A stretch of 64,000 nt of DNA, taken from contig CAKSEH010000008.1 of the NCBI GenBank assembly GCA_934446475.1, positions 1 to 64,000 of the forward strand, read 5' to 3'. Position 1 is the stretch's first letter. Each line of letters begins with the position of its first letter. Of the stretch, positions 1 through 8,064 are shown piece by piece. The position numbers and the translations under genes are program-made. The notes below the pieces were generated by a model, which made no database searches, had not been told where the DNA came from, and saw only the letters and a list, made by a program, of their open reading frames with translations. This DNA comes from an uncultured Eubacteriales bacterium. Lineage in GTDB: Bacteria > Bacillota > Clostridia > Oscillospirales > Acutalibacteraceae.

Positions 1-98
1 TATGCAAGAAGACCCGAACAAGGTAAAAGCACCCCTACTACCATTGCAAGAGAAAGCAGACACGATACGATTTTATTCGTGGATTTTTTGATTTTCAT
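1..98 (-). CDS. N-terminus of a second secreted beta-helix-type protein (partial, runs off left edge)
   Basis: Only the first 32 codons are in the window. The start codon is at 98 and the reading frame runs off the left edge. The encoded peptide begins MKIKKSTNKIVSCLLSLAMV and continues as a Sec signal peptide with a hydrophobic core. From residue 7 onward it is identical to the signal peptide of the large secreted protein at 473-5980. The upstream 240 bases are also nearly identical to those upstream of that gene. The natural inference is a tandem duplicate, so the body should be a related surface or secreted protein, but nothing beyond the signal peptide can be seen here. Confidence 0.8.
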   Translation of the reverse strand, partial: MKIKKSTNKIVSCLLSLAMVVGVLLPCSGLLA

Positions 99-149
99 TT
101 TCGTATTCCTTTCGTTTTCAGTTACAATCCATTAAAGCTTTTGCCTTTT

Positions 150-184
150 GTGTTACACCTGATATATACCGCCCGGTGTAACAC
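150..184 (-). promoter_or_regulatory. Leader hairpin of the partial paralogue
   Basis: GTGTTACACC at 150-159 pairs with GGTGTAACAC at 175-184 (10 bp) around a 15-base loop, inside the 5' leader of the partial gene. The same stem, 9 bp long, occurs upstream of the complete paralogue at 6032-6066. No T-run follows, so it is not a simple terminator. It could be an operator or an mRNA structure. Confidence 0.5.
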
Positions 185-260
185 TAAACGGTTTCACAAA
201 TGAAAAGACTTCTTACCTATCACTCGTCTTTTCAATATCTGCACCCCCTTGATTTCCAAA

Positions 261-277
261 TGTCGAAAACAGTCGAA
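261..277 (+). promoter_or_regulatory. Paired Spo0A-box-like sites (copy 1)
   Basis: TGTCGAA at 261-267 is followed exactly 10 bases later by AGTCGAA at 271-277. TGTCGAA is the core of the known 0A box bound by phosphorylated Spo0A. The pair sits about 23-39 bases downstream of the predicted transcription start of the partial gene, a position more typical of repression. Function is inferred. Confidence 0.5.
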
Positions 278-306
278 TAAAGTAAAATTTAATACTTTAT
301 ATGGAT

Positions 307-335
307 ATATTATCCTATTTTTCAGTATATTGCAA
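307..335 (-). promoter_or_regulatory. Predicted sigma-A promoter of the partial paralogue
   Basis: Read on the minus strand, TTGCAA (330-335), a 17-base spacer and TAATAT (307-312). The hexamers are imperfect. The arrangement is the same as the promoter of the complete paralogue at 6191-6219, although the intervening sequence has diverged, which strengthens the call. Confidence 0.5.
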
Positions 336-411
336 TAGTTTTTTAATATATTTAATAAATTTTGTGAAATATTCACAAATCAAAATATATAGATTTATCA
401 AAATAACATAC

Positions 412-445
412 AACAAAGCCGCTGCCTTTCGGCAACGGCTTTGTT
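412..445 (-). terminator. Terminator after the large secreted protein gene
   Basis: AACAAAGCCG at 412-421 pairs perfectly with CGGCTTTGTT at 436-445, with a further TGCC/GGCA stem inside. It lies 28 bases past the stop codon of the 473-5980 gene. The stretch 99-472 otherwise holds only the leader, boxes and promoter of the partial gene. Confidence 0.75.
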
Positions 446-472
446 TTCATTTATTATCGAAGCATTATTCTG

Positions 473-3400
473 TCAGAACAGTTCGCAATAATTTCCGTTG
501 TCATCTATCTTTACAAGGCGGATATTATCAAGGCCGCAGGTGCTTTCTCTGTTCTCCGGAACGGCTGCCGTTATCATAAATACATAGTCGCCGTCACGAA
601 CCGACTGATTTGCCGCCACTGTAGCTGTTGAGGCAACAACGGGGTTTTGAGGCTTGGTAGCAACCGTTGTCCAGGGGTTATCCTCGGTTGCCGCTCTTAC
701 CACGGTGCAGGCATTTATCATACTGTTCGAATAAGCAAAGCCTCCTGTGCAGAATCTTTGTTCAAATTTAACCTGAACATTCGTGTCACCCATATAATCG
801 AACATAACAACAAGGTTGTCTCCGACGCTTATTTTATCTGCCGATATACTGAGCTTAACCGTTTTTATTCCGCTGTAGGTTGAACGCTTTTTGCCGTCGA
901 ACCTGAAGTATTTGTTTCCGTTTGCTTCGGTTACTATACTGCCGGTCTCGGAAGCATAGAGGTGGTCAACCGTTCCGCTTTCCTGATCTTTATCAAATTT
1001 AGCGGTTGAAGCCCAGTATTTAAGGCCCTTGGAGAAGTCATAATTTATCTGTCCGTCAACAGCGGGCTTATTTTCAGTTGAGCTTTCTCCGGAAATGTTA
1101 GAACGAATGCCGTCCTCTGCTGTTCCTGCCCAGTAGGGTTCACCGTCGGTTATATCGTATACGGTTCCGTCGGAAGTTCTCATATAAATCTTTATATTTC
1201 TGATCTGAGTTCCGCCGCCGTTATAACGCTGAATATAGAGGGAGAACCAGCTTCCGGTGTTAGTAACGGTAAGATCGTCGGTTTGAGTAGTTATCCACTC
1301 ATCGCTTGTATTCAAATCTCCGCCGTTACCGTTATAAACGGTTGTTATTGAGTCTTTTCTGTAATTAGAATCAACGGCTTCGGATACATGCTCCTGCAGG
1401 GCAAGAGTTACTCTGCCGTTTGTTCTTCTTATTTCAGCTGTGGCAAAAATTGTGCTGCCCGCAACAGCATCGGGGAAAGTTAAGCCTGTAGAAGAAATCC
1501 CTGCATAAAGATGCGTATCCTCCGGATGAGCTTCAACCCACTCATCACAACAGCTAACATCACCGAAGGTGAGTATGCCTGTTTCCTTATCAACGGTTGC
1601 CTGCTGGCTTATTTTTGTATACTGAGGAGCTTTTGAATAAGCATATCCTCTGTAAGACCAATACTTAAAGCCTTGTGAGAAATCTGCGTTTTTAAGTCCG
1701 GCTGTAGCCTGATAAATATTTGTATACAGAAGTGAATAGTCTCCTCGTACAGTCACCATGGCTCCGCCGTTGAAATTGCTTGATACTATACCTTCCTCTT
1801 CCGTTCCGCCAAACGGCTGTAAATCGCCGTAAAGGCGTTCGCCGGTGGTAGCGTCGGTATAAGATCCGTCGTCGTTCCTGGTAACGATTCTGAAGTTGTC
1901 TACCTCTGCGACATTAGAGTTTATTGTTCTCTCGATTTCTATAAAGAATATCGAATTGTCGTCAGATACCGTGAGCGCCGGTAACACATAGGTACGCATA
2001 TCGTCGCTCGTGTTATTAAAGTGACCCTGAGAATACCTTGCTGTTCCCGTTGTAACAAATATGTTATCATCATAAAGTCTTACTCTAACATAATTTTCTG
2101 TTTTGCGCATATCAAAGGCAAGATATATTTCTTCCCCTGCGCTTACTCTCGGCAGAGTAAACGGTACCGAGCTGACGCCTGCGTAAATATTTGTATCTGT
2201 CGGATGAGCAGCAAGCCATTCATCACAGCAGGTAATATCGCCGTTAAGCCTTAAAACGCCATCCTCTGTGAGGGTTGCCTGCTGAGAAAGGGATACATAC
2301 TGCGGTGCTTTTGAGGGCGAATACTCTCTTATGGACCAATATTTAAAGCCCTGAGAGAAATCGCCGTTGTTTAATCCTTCAACGGTGCCGAAAACATCTC
2401 TGTTGTAAAGACTTTCTGCATTTATATCGCCGTAGTGACGCATATCGCCGTTATAGAATGTAGCTTTTACGCCTTCTTCCTCGGTTCCGCCTACGGGCTG
2501 ACCGTCTGCATATACCTGAGCGCCGGTGGTGATATCGGTATAGATACCCTGTGCGTCTTGCTTTAAAAGCCTAAATTCACTGAAGAATATGTTTGAATCT
2601 GTGCCGGCGTTTGTTCTTACATCTTTTATCTCAATAGCAAATGTAGAATCGCTTGATGCAGCCTCGCCTGCGGCTACGGTCTTTGTGTTCCATTTTCCTG
2701 CAGACTTTGAATTTGCCGTAAGCTCTTTAAACTCAACTGCGGTTTTGTTGCCCGAAGCATCCCACTGATAAAGTGTCGGATATGCGTCGTAACCCGATGT
2801 TGAATTGTTCTTCCAGTTTGTAAGAAGATAAAGCTTATCTCCCGCTTTTACATCTGCACGGAATTTAACCGTTGTTATTCCTCTTCCCGTATCGGTTGCG
2901 TTTTCGGTATCCTTAACGGTTGTAATAACGGTTCCCTTTTCCTCATCGGATACGGTTCTCATCTGAGCCGATGCTGCGCCGAGCTTATCCGATTTCGGTG
3001 CCCAATACTTAAGACCGCTTGTAAAGTCCAAGTTAACGGGCGAAACGGTTGCAAGAATTATATCATAAGCTTCGTTTGCTTTCTTGGTTGTTATTCCGTT
3101 TTCGCTTGTTCCGTAATTCTTATAGATAACTGCTCTGTTTACGGGCGGATTTGCCGTGCGTGTCGGAGCATAGTATACCATTCTCGCTTCATCGGTTATT
3201 CCGCCGCAGTAATTGTTCCTGAGCATAGTATTTGACTGATGATAGTAAAGACCTATGCTTGCCTTTGCTGCGTTTGTTATTTTGTTGTTTTCAATAAGAG
3301 TATCTCTTATCCAGTCGCCCTGCCAGAGAGGATTATAGTTCCATATAGTATAATCTTTATCAAGGCTTCCTACAAATACGCCCTCTGCGCCTATACCCTC

Positions 3401-5980
3401 TATAACATTCACGCCTGCGGAATCGTATTCAAAGCCATAACGCATATCCTTAAGGGTATTATTACGGATTACAACACCGTGAGTTACGGTAAGAGGATCA
3501 CTTCCGTCGGTAATATCATTGTCTGCACTGTAGCATATCTGTATATCGATGCCTTTTCTTGTATCGGTTATAACATTGTCATAAATAAGCGCATCCTCAA
3601 GCCAGTTAAAGCCTTCGGTTTGAATGTCAGCATAATGAGTTCCTCTGCCCTCTTTCGGTGAGGTAAGACGCTTGTTATTGAAGTGTAAATCACAGAAAAC
3701 GCCGGTGTACATATGTCTGAAGTCATTTTCTGCTACTATGTAGTCAAGCATTGTCGCATACGGCTGTGAACCGGCGGAAGCATTACCGTCAAGATAATAC
3801 TTTTTCGAGCCGATAATAGTGTTGCGGTAATTGACAGAATTCTCTACCGCATTCATTATTACAATTGTGCTTGTCTGGTCGGGAACTATATCCCAAGGTC
3901 TTTCAACGGTTATTGAACTCTCGGTAAAGCCTACTATCCTTCTGTACTGTGACTCGCCTTTACCGTCAATTACAACCGCAAATGTTTTACCTATATATCT
4001 GCTGGATTCGGTATCTGTTGCAGAAGCTCCGCTTCCGTTTCTTGTATAAGTCTTAACATACCAGTTATCGTAAGTTCCGGTTGAGAATGTCTCCTGCCTG
4101 TTTTCAAACTGAGTGTTATCAAACGAAAGTGTAACTCCGCCCTCGCCCGTAACGCTTGCAGGCTTATCCATAAATGCCATAGTCAGATCCTCATAAAGGA
4201 TATGTTCGCCTGCATATGACTTATTCTGTCCTATGCGCTCTATATAGTTGTCGGCAATATAGTTATTTACAACAGAGCCGTGAGGCAATTGGATAACTAT
4301 AGAACGGCAAAGAGTCAAATCTCCTCTTTCAAGGTCGCCGTCAGGATCGGTATAAAGATCCTTACCGATAATATCATTATTGCTTATATCGATATTGTCG
4401 GTATACGTAATAAATGCAAAACTCGAACCGCTGTTAGCGTGCATAACAACCTTGCCTATCATTTCGTTGTCGGCGATGGTTAAATTTTTTGAGTCTCTCG
4501 CTGTTATGCCCTGATATCCTTCAAAATGACAATTTGTTATCTCGGCGTTTTCCACCGAGCTTATAATAATGCAAGATTCTCCCAAATTTACATAATTGCT
4601 GTACTGAGCACTTCTTACACGTGGGTCGTCAAGCCAGTCGCCTTCACAGTAACGGGAATCTTCTGCATTGGGATTATTATATTTTTCAAGCAATGCGTCG
4701 AATTCGGCGTCATCTGCAGCGGGAATTTCTATAGGCATAAGCCTGTGCTGTATAAAATTGCAGTTATCGATTTTAAGTCCGCTGTAGGGAAGACCGTTTT
4801 CCTTATTGCGATAGGGATTTACAAATATGAAAGAGGACGGTAAAACAGCCTTGTTTTCTTCACCCTTGAATATCGAAACGTCTTCTTCAAATGTTATGTT
4901 CTTAAATTCAGAGGGGAGCTTTGTTACATAGAATAACTGGCTGCTTGCGGTTGCTCTTATCTTGTTTATAAGTTTAACCTGACTGCCGTCGCCTTCGCCT
5001 ACAAACCTGAGTGCTTTTTTCTGATTTTCCGGTGCCGGATAACCTACACATACATTTATAGCCGAGGTTATATCATATGTTCCTGCAGGAAGATATATCG
5101 TATCATAATCCGAAGCGCTCTGTATCGCTGCTATTATAGCTTCCTGTGTTGTATCCTGAACTGTTACTACGGTATCGTTCCATATGCTTTCGGCGTTTGC
5201 ATTTACCGTTATGCTAAGTGCATTGGTCCAGCCGTATGCTCCGCCGTGGCCGTTATGAAGATATACCTTGTAATCTCCGTTTGCTATATTTTGGGGTACT
5301 GTAAATGTTACCCTGAACGGATTTACTTCGGTTACTTCGGCAGCATAATAATTCTCTCCGTTTGTAAGATATATATGGCTCTCCTGAGTTCCGTTTGCTT
5401 TGGAAAGATTTTTGCCGTATATCCTTACGCTGCTTCCCTGTTTTACATTTTCGTTGCTTAACCAGGTTGTCTCAGGTGCGTTTACCCTTACGGGGTATCC
5501 GAATTCGCCCGAAGCGTTTCTTACCCATACAAAGTACATTCCGTATGCAAACGAACTGTCTATTGTCGCCGTTACGGTAGTATCGGTAAGACTTAAAAGT
5601 TCAGCCCTTTTGAACATCCCCTGTCCGTTTGTATTAAGTCCGTATATGTAAACACTTCCGCCCGCAAAGCCTTCGCCGTTTATGACTACGCTGCTGTTGG
5701 GTGTTGCCTGCGATGTTATTGAGCTTATAACCGGTGCCGTCTGTGATACGCTGCCCGAAAGAGCGGGTGCAAATGCGTCTGATATCTCCGCCGTCGGGAT
5801 GTTCGTATCGGGCACGGTTACTTCTTTTAAGAGTTTTGTTGTTTCTGCTTCCACAGGTGCCGGGAAGTTTAAGTCCTCCGCATATGCAAGAAGACCCGAA
5901 CAAGGTAAAAGCACCCCTACTACCATTGCAAGAGAAAGCAGACACGATACGATTTTATTAGTAGTTTTCGTAGTTTTCAT
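473..5980 (-). CDS. Large secreted protein: TIG-like domains, parallel beta-helix, four repeated C-terminal modules
   Basis: This 1835-residue protein starts with a signal peptide (about residues 1-35, cleavage near AYAED). Residues about 80-260 look like two IPT/TIG-type immunoglobulin folds. From about 265 to 985 there is a right-handed beta-helix of the pectate-lyase/NosD type, opening with a substrate-cleft style segment (IYLPAGTYDI) and full of short N-rich strands. The C-terminal 850 residues hold four modules, each beginning with a DF(S/T)xGxKYW signature; the Trp residues lie near 992, 1214, 1440 and 1656. Linkers carrying GGTEEEGI-like words join them. These modules resemble carbohydrate-binding beta-sandwiches. 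There is no LPXTG, SLH or other anchor at the C-terminus, so it is probably secreted or held by its binding modules. Glycan binding or polysaccharide lyase activity is inference; no catalytic residues are assigned. An adjacent tandem paralogue begins at 98. Confidence 0.85.
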   Translation of the reverse strand: MKTTKTTNKIVSCLLSLAMVVGVLLPCSGLLAYAEDLNFPAPVEAETTKLLKEVTVPDTNIPTAEISDAFAPALSGSVSQTAPVISSITSQATPNSSVVINGEGFAGGSVYIYGLNTNGQGMFKRAELLSLTDTTVTATIDSSFAYGMYFVWVRNASGEFGYPVRVNAPETTWLSNENVKQGSSVRIYGKNLSKANGTQESHIYLTNGENYYAAEVTEVNPFRVTFTVPQNIANGDYKVYLHNGHGGAYGWTNALSITVNANAESIWNDTVVTVQDTTQEAIIAAIQSASDYDTIYLPAGTYDITSAINVCVGYPAPENQKKALRFVGEGDGSQVKLINKIRATASSQLFYVTKLPSEFKNITFEEDVSIFKGEENKAVLPSSFIFVNPYRNKENGLPYSGLKIDNCNFIQHRLMPIEIPAADDAEFDALLEKYNNPNAEDSRYCEGDWLDDPRVRSAQYSNYVNLGESCIIISSVENAEITNCHFEGYQGITARDSKNLTIADNEMIGKVVMHANSGSSFAFITYTDNIDISNNDIIGKDLYTDPDGDLERGDLTLCRSIVIQLPHGSVVNNYIADNYIERIGQNKSYAGEHILYEDLTMAFMDKPASVTGEGGVTLSFDNTQFENRQETFSTGTYDNWYVKTYTRNGSGASATDTESSRYIGKTFAVVIDGKGESQYRRIVGFTESSITVERPWDIVPDQTSTIVIMNAVENSVNYRNTIIGSKKYYLDGNASAGSQPYATMLDYIVAENDFRHMYTGVFCDLHFNNKRLTSPKEGRGTHYADIQTEGFNWLEDALIYDNVITDTRKGIDIQICYSADNDITDGSDPLTVTHGVVIRNNTLKDMRYGFEYDSAGVNVIEGIGAEGVFVGSLDKDYTIWNYNPLWQGDWIRDTLIENNKITNAAKASIGLYYHQSNTMLRNNYCGGITDEARMVYYAPTRTANPPVNRAVIYKNYGTSENGITTKKANEAYDIILATVSPVNLDFTSGLKYWAPKSDKLGAASAQMRTVSDEEKGTVITTVKDTENATDTGRGITTVKFRADVKAGDKLYLLTNWKNNSTSGYDAYPTLYQWDASGNKTAVEFKELTANSKSAGKWNTKTVAAGEAASSDSTFAIEIKDVRTNAGTDSNIFFSEFRLLKQDAQGIYTDITTGAQVYADGQPVGGTEEEGVKATFYNGDMRHYGDINAESLYNRDVFGTVEGLNNGDFSQGFKYWSIREYSPSKAPQYVSLSQQATLTEDGVLRLNGDITCCDEWLAAHPTDTNIYAGVSSVPFTLPRVSAGEEIYLAFDMRKTENYVRVRLYDDNIFVTTGTARYSQGHFNNTSDDMRTYVLPALTVSDDNSIFFIEIERTINSNVAEVDNFRIVTRNDDGSYTDATTGERLYGDLQPFGGTEEEGIVSSNFNGGAMVTVRGDYSLLYTNIYQATAGLKNADFSQGFKYWSYRGYAYSKAPQYTKISQQATVDKETGILTFGDVSCCDEWVEAHPEDTHLYAGISSTGLTFPDAVAGSTIFATAEIRRTNGRVTLALQEHVSEAVDSNYRKDSITTVYNGNGGDLNTSDEWITTQTDDLTVTNTGSWFSLYIQRYNGGGTQIRNIKIYMRTSDGTVYDITDGEPYWAGTAEDGIRSNISGESSTENKPAVDGQINYDFSKGLKYWASTAKFDKDQESGTVDHLYASETGSIVTEANGNKYFRFDGKKRSTYSGIKTVKLSISADKISVGDNLVVMFDYMGDTNVQVKFEQRFCTGGFAYSNSMINACTVVRAATEDNPWTTVATKPQNPVVASTATVAANQSVRDGDYVFMITAAVPENRESTCGLDNIRLVKIDDNGNYCELF

Positions 5981-6119
5981 TTTCGTATTCCTTTCGTCTT
6001 CAGTTACAATCCATTAAAGCTTTTGCCTTTTGTGTTACACCTGATATATACCGCTCAGTGTAACACTTAAACGGTTTCACAAATGAAAAGACTTCTTACC
6101 TATCACTCGTCTTTTCAAC
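5883..6119. repeat. Direct repeat, copy 2 (signal peptide and 5' leader)
   Basis: Partner of the repeat at 1-236, covering the first 33 codons of the complete secreted protein gene and its leader. The near identity of noncoding and coding bases points to recent duplication or gene conversion between the two paralogues. Confidence 0.9.
6032..6066 (-). promoter_or_regulatory. Leader hairpin of the large secreted protein gene
   Basis: GTGTTACAC at 6032-6040 pairs with GTGTAACAC at 6058-6066 (9 bp), about 50-85 bases upstream of the start codon. It is conserved in the paralogue, where the stem is one pair longer (a C/G pair instead of C/A). It may be an operator or an mRNA-stabilising stem. Confidence 0.5.
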
Positions 6120-6121
6120 AT
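6077..6121 (-). CDS. Candidate 14-residue leader peptide
   Basis: An ATG at 6121 opens a short frame encoding MLKRRVIGKKSFHL, ending at TGA 6077. It is preceded by a strong ribosome-binding sequence (AAGGGGAGGTG, 3 bases before the ATG). The frame contains an inverted repeat, TGAAAAGAC/GTCTTTTCA, able to form a 9-bp stem. The paralogue keeps the same frame and a GGGGG element, but its ATG is ATA, leaving TTG as the only usual start. Conservation is therefore not proof of translation. The peptide is very basic and of unknown role, perhaps translational coupling or attenuation. Confidence 0.35.
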   Translation of the reverse strand: MLKRRVIGKKSFHL

Positions 6122-6143
6122 TCACACCTCCCCTTCATCTTAT

Positions 6144-6160
6144 TGTCGAACATTGTCGAA
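6144..6160 (+). promoter_or_regulatory. Paired perfect Spo0A boxes upstream of the secreted protein gene
   Basis: TTGTCGAA occurs twice, with cores at 6144-6150 and 6154-6160, one helical turn (10 bases) apart. The core matches the established 0A-box sequence TGTCGAA. The pair lies about 165 bases upstream of the start codon and just downstream of the predicted promoter. The spo0A gene itself is at 13609-14385. Control by Spo0A is inferred from site sequence and from conservation in the paralogue. Confidence 0.6.
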
Positions 6161-6190
6161 TAAGGTAATATTTGTTGTTTTTCTGTCTCT

Positions 6191-6219
6191 ATAATACGCC
6201 ATTTTGGTTAAGTTTGCAA
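6191..6219 (-). promoter_or_regulatory. Predicted sigma-A promoter of the large secreted protein gene
   Basis: On the minus strand, TTGCAA (6214-6219), a 17-base spacer and TATTAT (6191-6196). This would start transcription near 6184, giving a leader of about 200 bases with the paired Spo0A-like boxes at about +24 to +41. The paralogue has the same arrangement. Confidence 0.6.
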
Positions 6220-6297
6220 GTTTTTTATTGTATAATTCTATATTTTTGTTAATTTCGTGCATAAAATTGATTTTTCATACACAATACCGACAAACAA

Positions 6298-6338
6298 AAA
6301 AAGACAGACAGCGCACTTTAAACGCTATCTGTCTTTTT
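6298..6338. terminator. Terminator after the dCMP deaminase gene
   Basis: A 16-bp stem pairs 6298-6313 with 6323-6338 (AAAAAGACAGAcAGCG against CGCTaTCTGTCTTTTT) with one mismatch on the plus strand that becomes a G-U pair on the minus strand. Flanking A and T runs make it usable in both directions. The rest of 6220-6514 shows no gene or clear element. Confidence 0.75.
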
Positions 6339-6514
6339 AAAAGATATCAAATCGGATAAATTGATCATACTTACAACGGTTCGGAAAACGGATAACTTAC
6401 CCTTTTTTATAGGCTCACCGCTTGAAAACTAAAACATTCTGATATTTTCCGCCTTTAAAAGCAAAAAAGTTATGCCGTTTTCGGCTCAAAATTTTAATAT
6501 CCCGACTTATTTGT

Positions 6515-6991
6515 CTAAAGAGTAAAGTTTATATCTTTACCCGAAATGTTGTATTCTCTGTATTTTACGCCCGCACTGTCAAACATTCGTTTTGAAGCCC
6601 TTGTGGAATCTGTATCGCAGTATTTATCGCTGAAATAAATAACCTCCGATATTCCCGACTGAATTATCGCCTTAGCACATTCGTTACAAGGGAAAAGTGT
6701 CGTATAACAAACAGCGTCTCTCACCGAACCGCTTCTGCAATTAAGTATTGCATTAAGCTCTGCGTGACATACATAAAGATATTTGGAAGAAAGGCCCTCG
6801 TCTTTATCCCAGGGATAATCGTCATCACTGCAGGAGCGTGGCATACCGTTATAGCCCACGGAAAGTATTCTCATATTTCTGTCAACTATACATGCTCCGA
6901 CCTGAGTCGAAGGGTCCTTGCTTCGCATCGCCGAAAGCAATGCTATTCCCATAAAATATTCATCCCAGGAAATATAATCGGAACGTTTCAT
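6515..6991 (-). CDS. comEB: Deoxycytidylate (dCMP) deaminase family protein
   Basis: The 158-residue cytosolic protein has the zinc-dependent deaminase signature: HAE (in YVCHAELNAIL, about residue 76) and PCNEC (about residues 100-104). These supply the zinc His/Cys ligands and the catalytic Glu. The N-terminal SWDEYFMGIALLSAMRSKDP and the NGMPR segment are typical of dCMP deaminases (the ComEB/DCTD group), which convert dCMP to dUMP to feed thymidylate synthesis. It overlaps the upstream gph gene by 4 bases (ATGA), so the two are translationally coupled. A strong terminator follows. Confidence 0.88.
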   Translation of the reverse strand: MKRSDYISWDEYFMGIALLSAMRSKDPSTQVGACIVDRNMRILSVGYNGMPRSCSDDDYPWDKDEGLSSKYLYVCHAELNAILNCRSGSVRDAVCYTTLFPCNECAKAIIQSGISEVIYFSDKYCDTDSTRASKRMFDSAGVKYREYNISGKDINFTL

Positions 6992-7662
6992 TTAATATTA
7001 CCTCCGTTTACCGCAAAAATAAACCGCACAAGCTCCTCAGGCTCTGATATTATAAGCCGTGCGCCGGAATTTTCAAGTTCCTGCCTCGTGCGAAACCCCC
7101 ACAAAACACCAACCGGATATGCGCCGCAATTGCGTGCGGTAAGAATATCGACCGAGGAATCGCCGACAAAAACACATTCATCCGGATTTACTTCCATCTC
7201 ACTCATAGCAACAAAAGCAGCCTTAGGGTCAGGCTTTGCGGGGTTTTCATCCCTCTTGCCGACCACAGAGTCAAAAACGCCGCTGCCGAACACCTTGCTT
7301 ATGACAAGATCCGTCATAGCCTGAGCCTTATTTGTGACAACTGCCGTTTTAAGACCCATTTTCTTTATTTCGGCGACGAGCTCCGCTATGCCGCCGTAAG
7401 CTGCGGATTTATCAGCAAAGTGTTTTGAATAATACTTCGTGAACTGTTCGGTATACTTCTTAATGTTTTCGGCGCTTCGCTCAGTTTCGGGCAAAGCCCT
7501 TTCTATCAATTTCGGTATACCGTTTCCGACAAAATAATTATATTTATCCATAGTATGTATCGGAAAACCGTTTTCCGACAGCATATGGTTGGTTGAATTC
7601 CCAAGGTCCTCAAGGGTATTAACAAGAGTTCCGTCCAAATCGAAAATAACTGCTTTTAACAT
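6988..7662 (-). CDS. gph: HAD-superfamily phosphatase, phosphoglycolate phosphatase-like
   Basis: A 224-residue HAD hydrolase with all four motifs in order: DLDGTLVNT (residues 8-16, nucleophile and acid Asp), VVTNKA (motif II), a Lys in KPDP (motif III) and GDSSVDI (motif IV). The helical cap between motifs I and II is that of the Gph/PpaX/pyrophosphatase group. Likely substrates are 2-phosphoglycolate or pyrophosphate; the sequence does not decide. It follows rpmB on the same strand with only 28 bases between its start and the rpmB terminator, so expression may come partly from read-through. Confidence 0.82.
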   Translation of the reverse strand: MLKAVIFDLDGTLVNTLEDLGNSTNHMLSENGFPIHTMDKYNYFVGNGIPKLIERALPETERSAENIKKYTEQFTKYYSKHFADKSAAYGGIAELVAEIKKMGLKTAVVTNKAQAMTDLVISKVFGSGVFDSVVGKRDENPAKPDPKAAFVAMSEMEVNPDECVFVGDSSVDILTARNCGAYPVGVLWGFRTRQELENSGARLIISEPEELVRFIFAVNGGNIK

Positions 7663-7690
7663 ATATCCACCTTCATCTTCAAGCGGTAAG

Positions 7691-7731
7691 AAAAAAGGTC
7701 CCGAGACCGCCGTAAGCGATTTCCCGAGACC
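7691..7731 (-). terminator. Terminator after rpmB
   Basis: On the minus strand, GGTCTCG (7725-7731) pairs with CGGGACC (7697-7703) with one U-G pair, and a run of T residues follows (7691-7696). It lies about 17 bases past the rpmB stop. Confidence 0.7.
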
Positions 7732-7747
7732 CTAATTTGTTAACTCA

Positions 7748-7936
7748 TCAGATAGCTCTGGTAACCTTACCTGAACGCAGGCAACGGGTGCAGGCGTTTA
7801 TACGACGAGGAGAACCGTTAACGATAGCCTTTACCTTCTTAACATTCGGTTTCCAGGTTCTGTTGGAGCGTCTATGAGAGTGGGAAACCTTAATTCCGAA
7901 AGCAATTTCCTTATTGCAGATATCACATTTTGCCAT
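7748..7936 (-). CDS. rpmB: Ribosomal protein bL28
   Basis: A 62-residue large-subunit protein. MAKCDICNK at the N-terminus, HSHRRSNRTWKPN and the C-terminal CTRCLRSGKV identify L28. The Cys pairs at both ends form the zinc-binding (C+) version. The ATG at 7936 is chosen over an in-frame GTG nine bases upstream because AGGAGG lies 8 bases before the ATG and would overlap the GTG. It stands alone between its own promoter (7991-8019) and its own terminator. Confidence 0.96.
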   Translation of the reverse strand: MAKCDICNKEIAFGIKVSHSHRRSNRTWKPNVKKVKAIVNGSPRRINACTRCLRSGKVTRAI

Positions 7937-7990
7937 GGTCTGCACCTCCTTTTGATCTTATCGGCAATGCCGATTACAATAGCAACAATA

Positions 7991-8019
7991 ATAATAACAG
8001 AAAACTCGCCATAATGCAA
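7991..8019 (-). promoter_or_regulatory. Predicted promoter of rpmB
   Basis: On the minus strand, TTGCAT (8014-8019), 17 bases, then TATTAT (7991-7996), about 50 bases upstream of the rpmB start. Confidence 0.55.
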
Positions 8020-8064
8020 GTGTTTTTTCACATTTTCCGTAATTTTAACGATATTTTATTATTT

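Larger units (their letters stand above)
1..236. repeat. Direct repeat, copy 1 (signal peptide and 5' leader)
   Basis: Bases 1-236 match 5883-6119 almost base for base: signal-peptide codons, 5' leader and both leader hairpins. There are a few substitutions and a one-base indel near 185. Beyond 236 the match fades, but the Spo0A-like boxes and the promoter keep the same spacing, at an offset of 5883-5884 bases. This indicates that a whole gene plus its regulatory region was duplicated. Confidence 0.9.
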
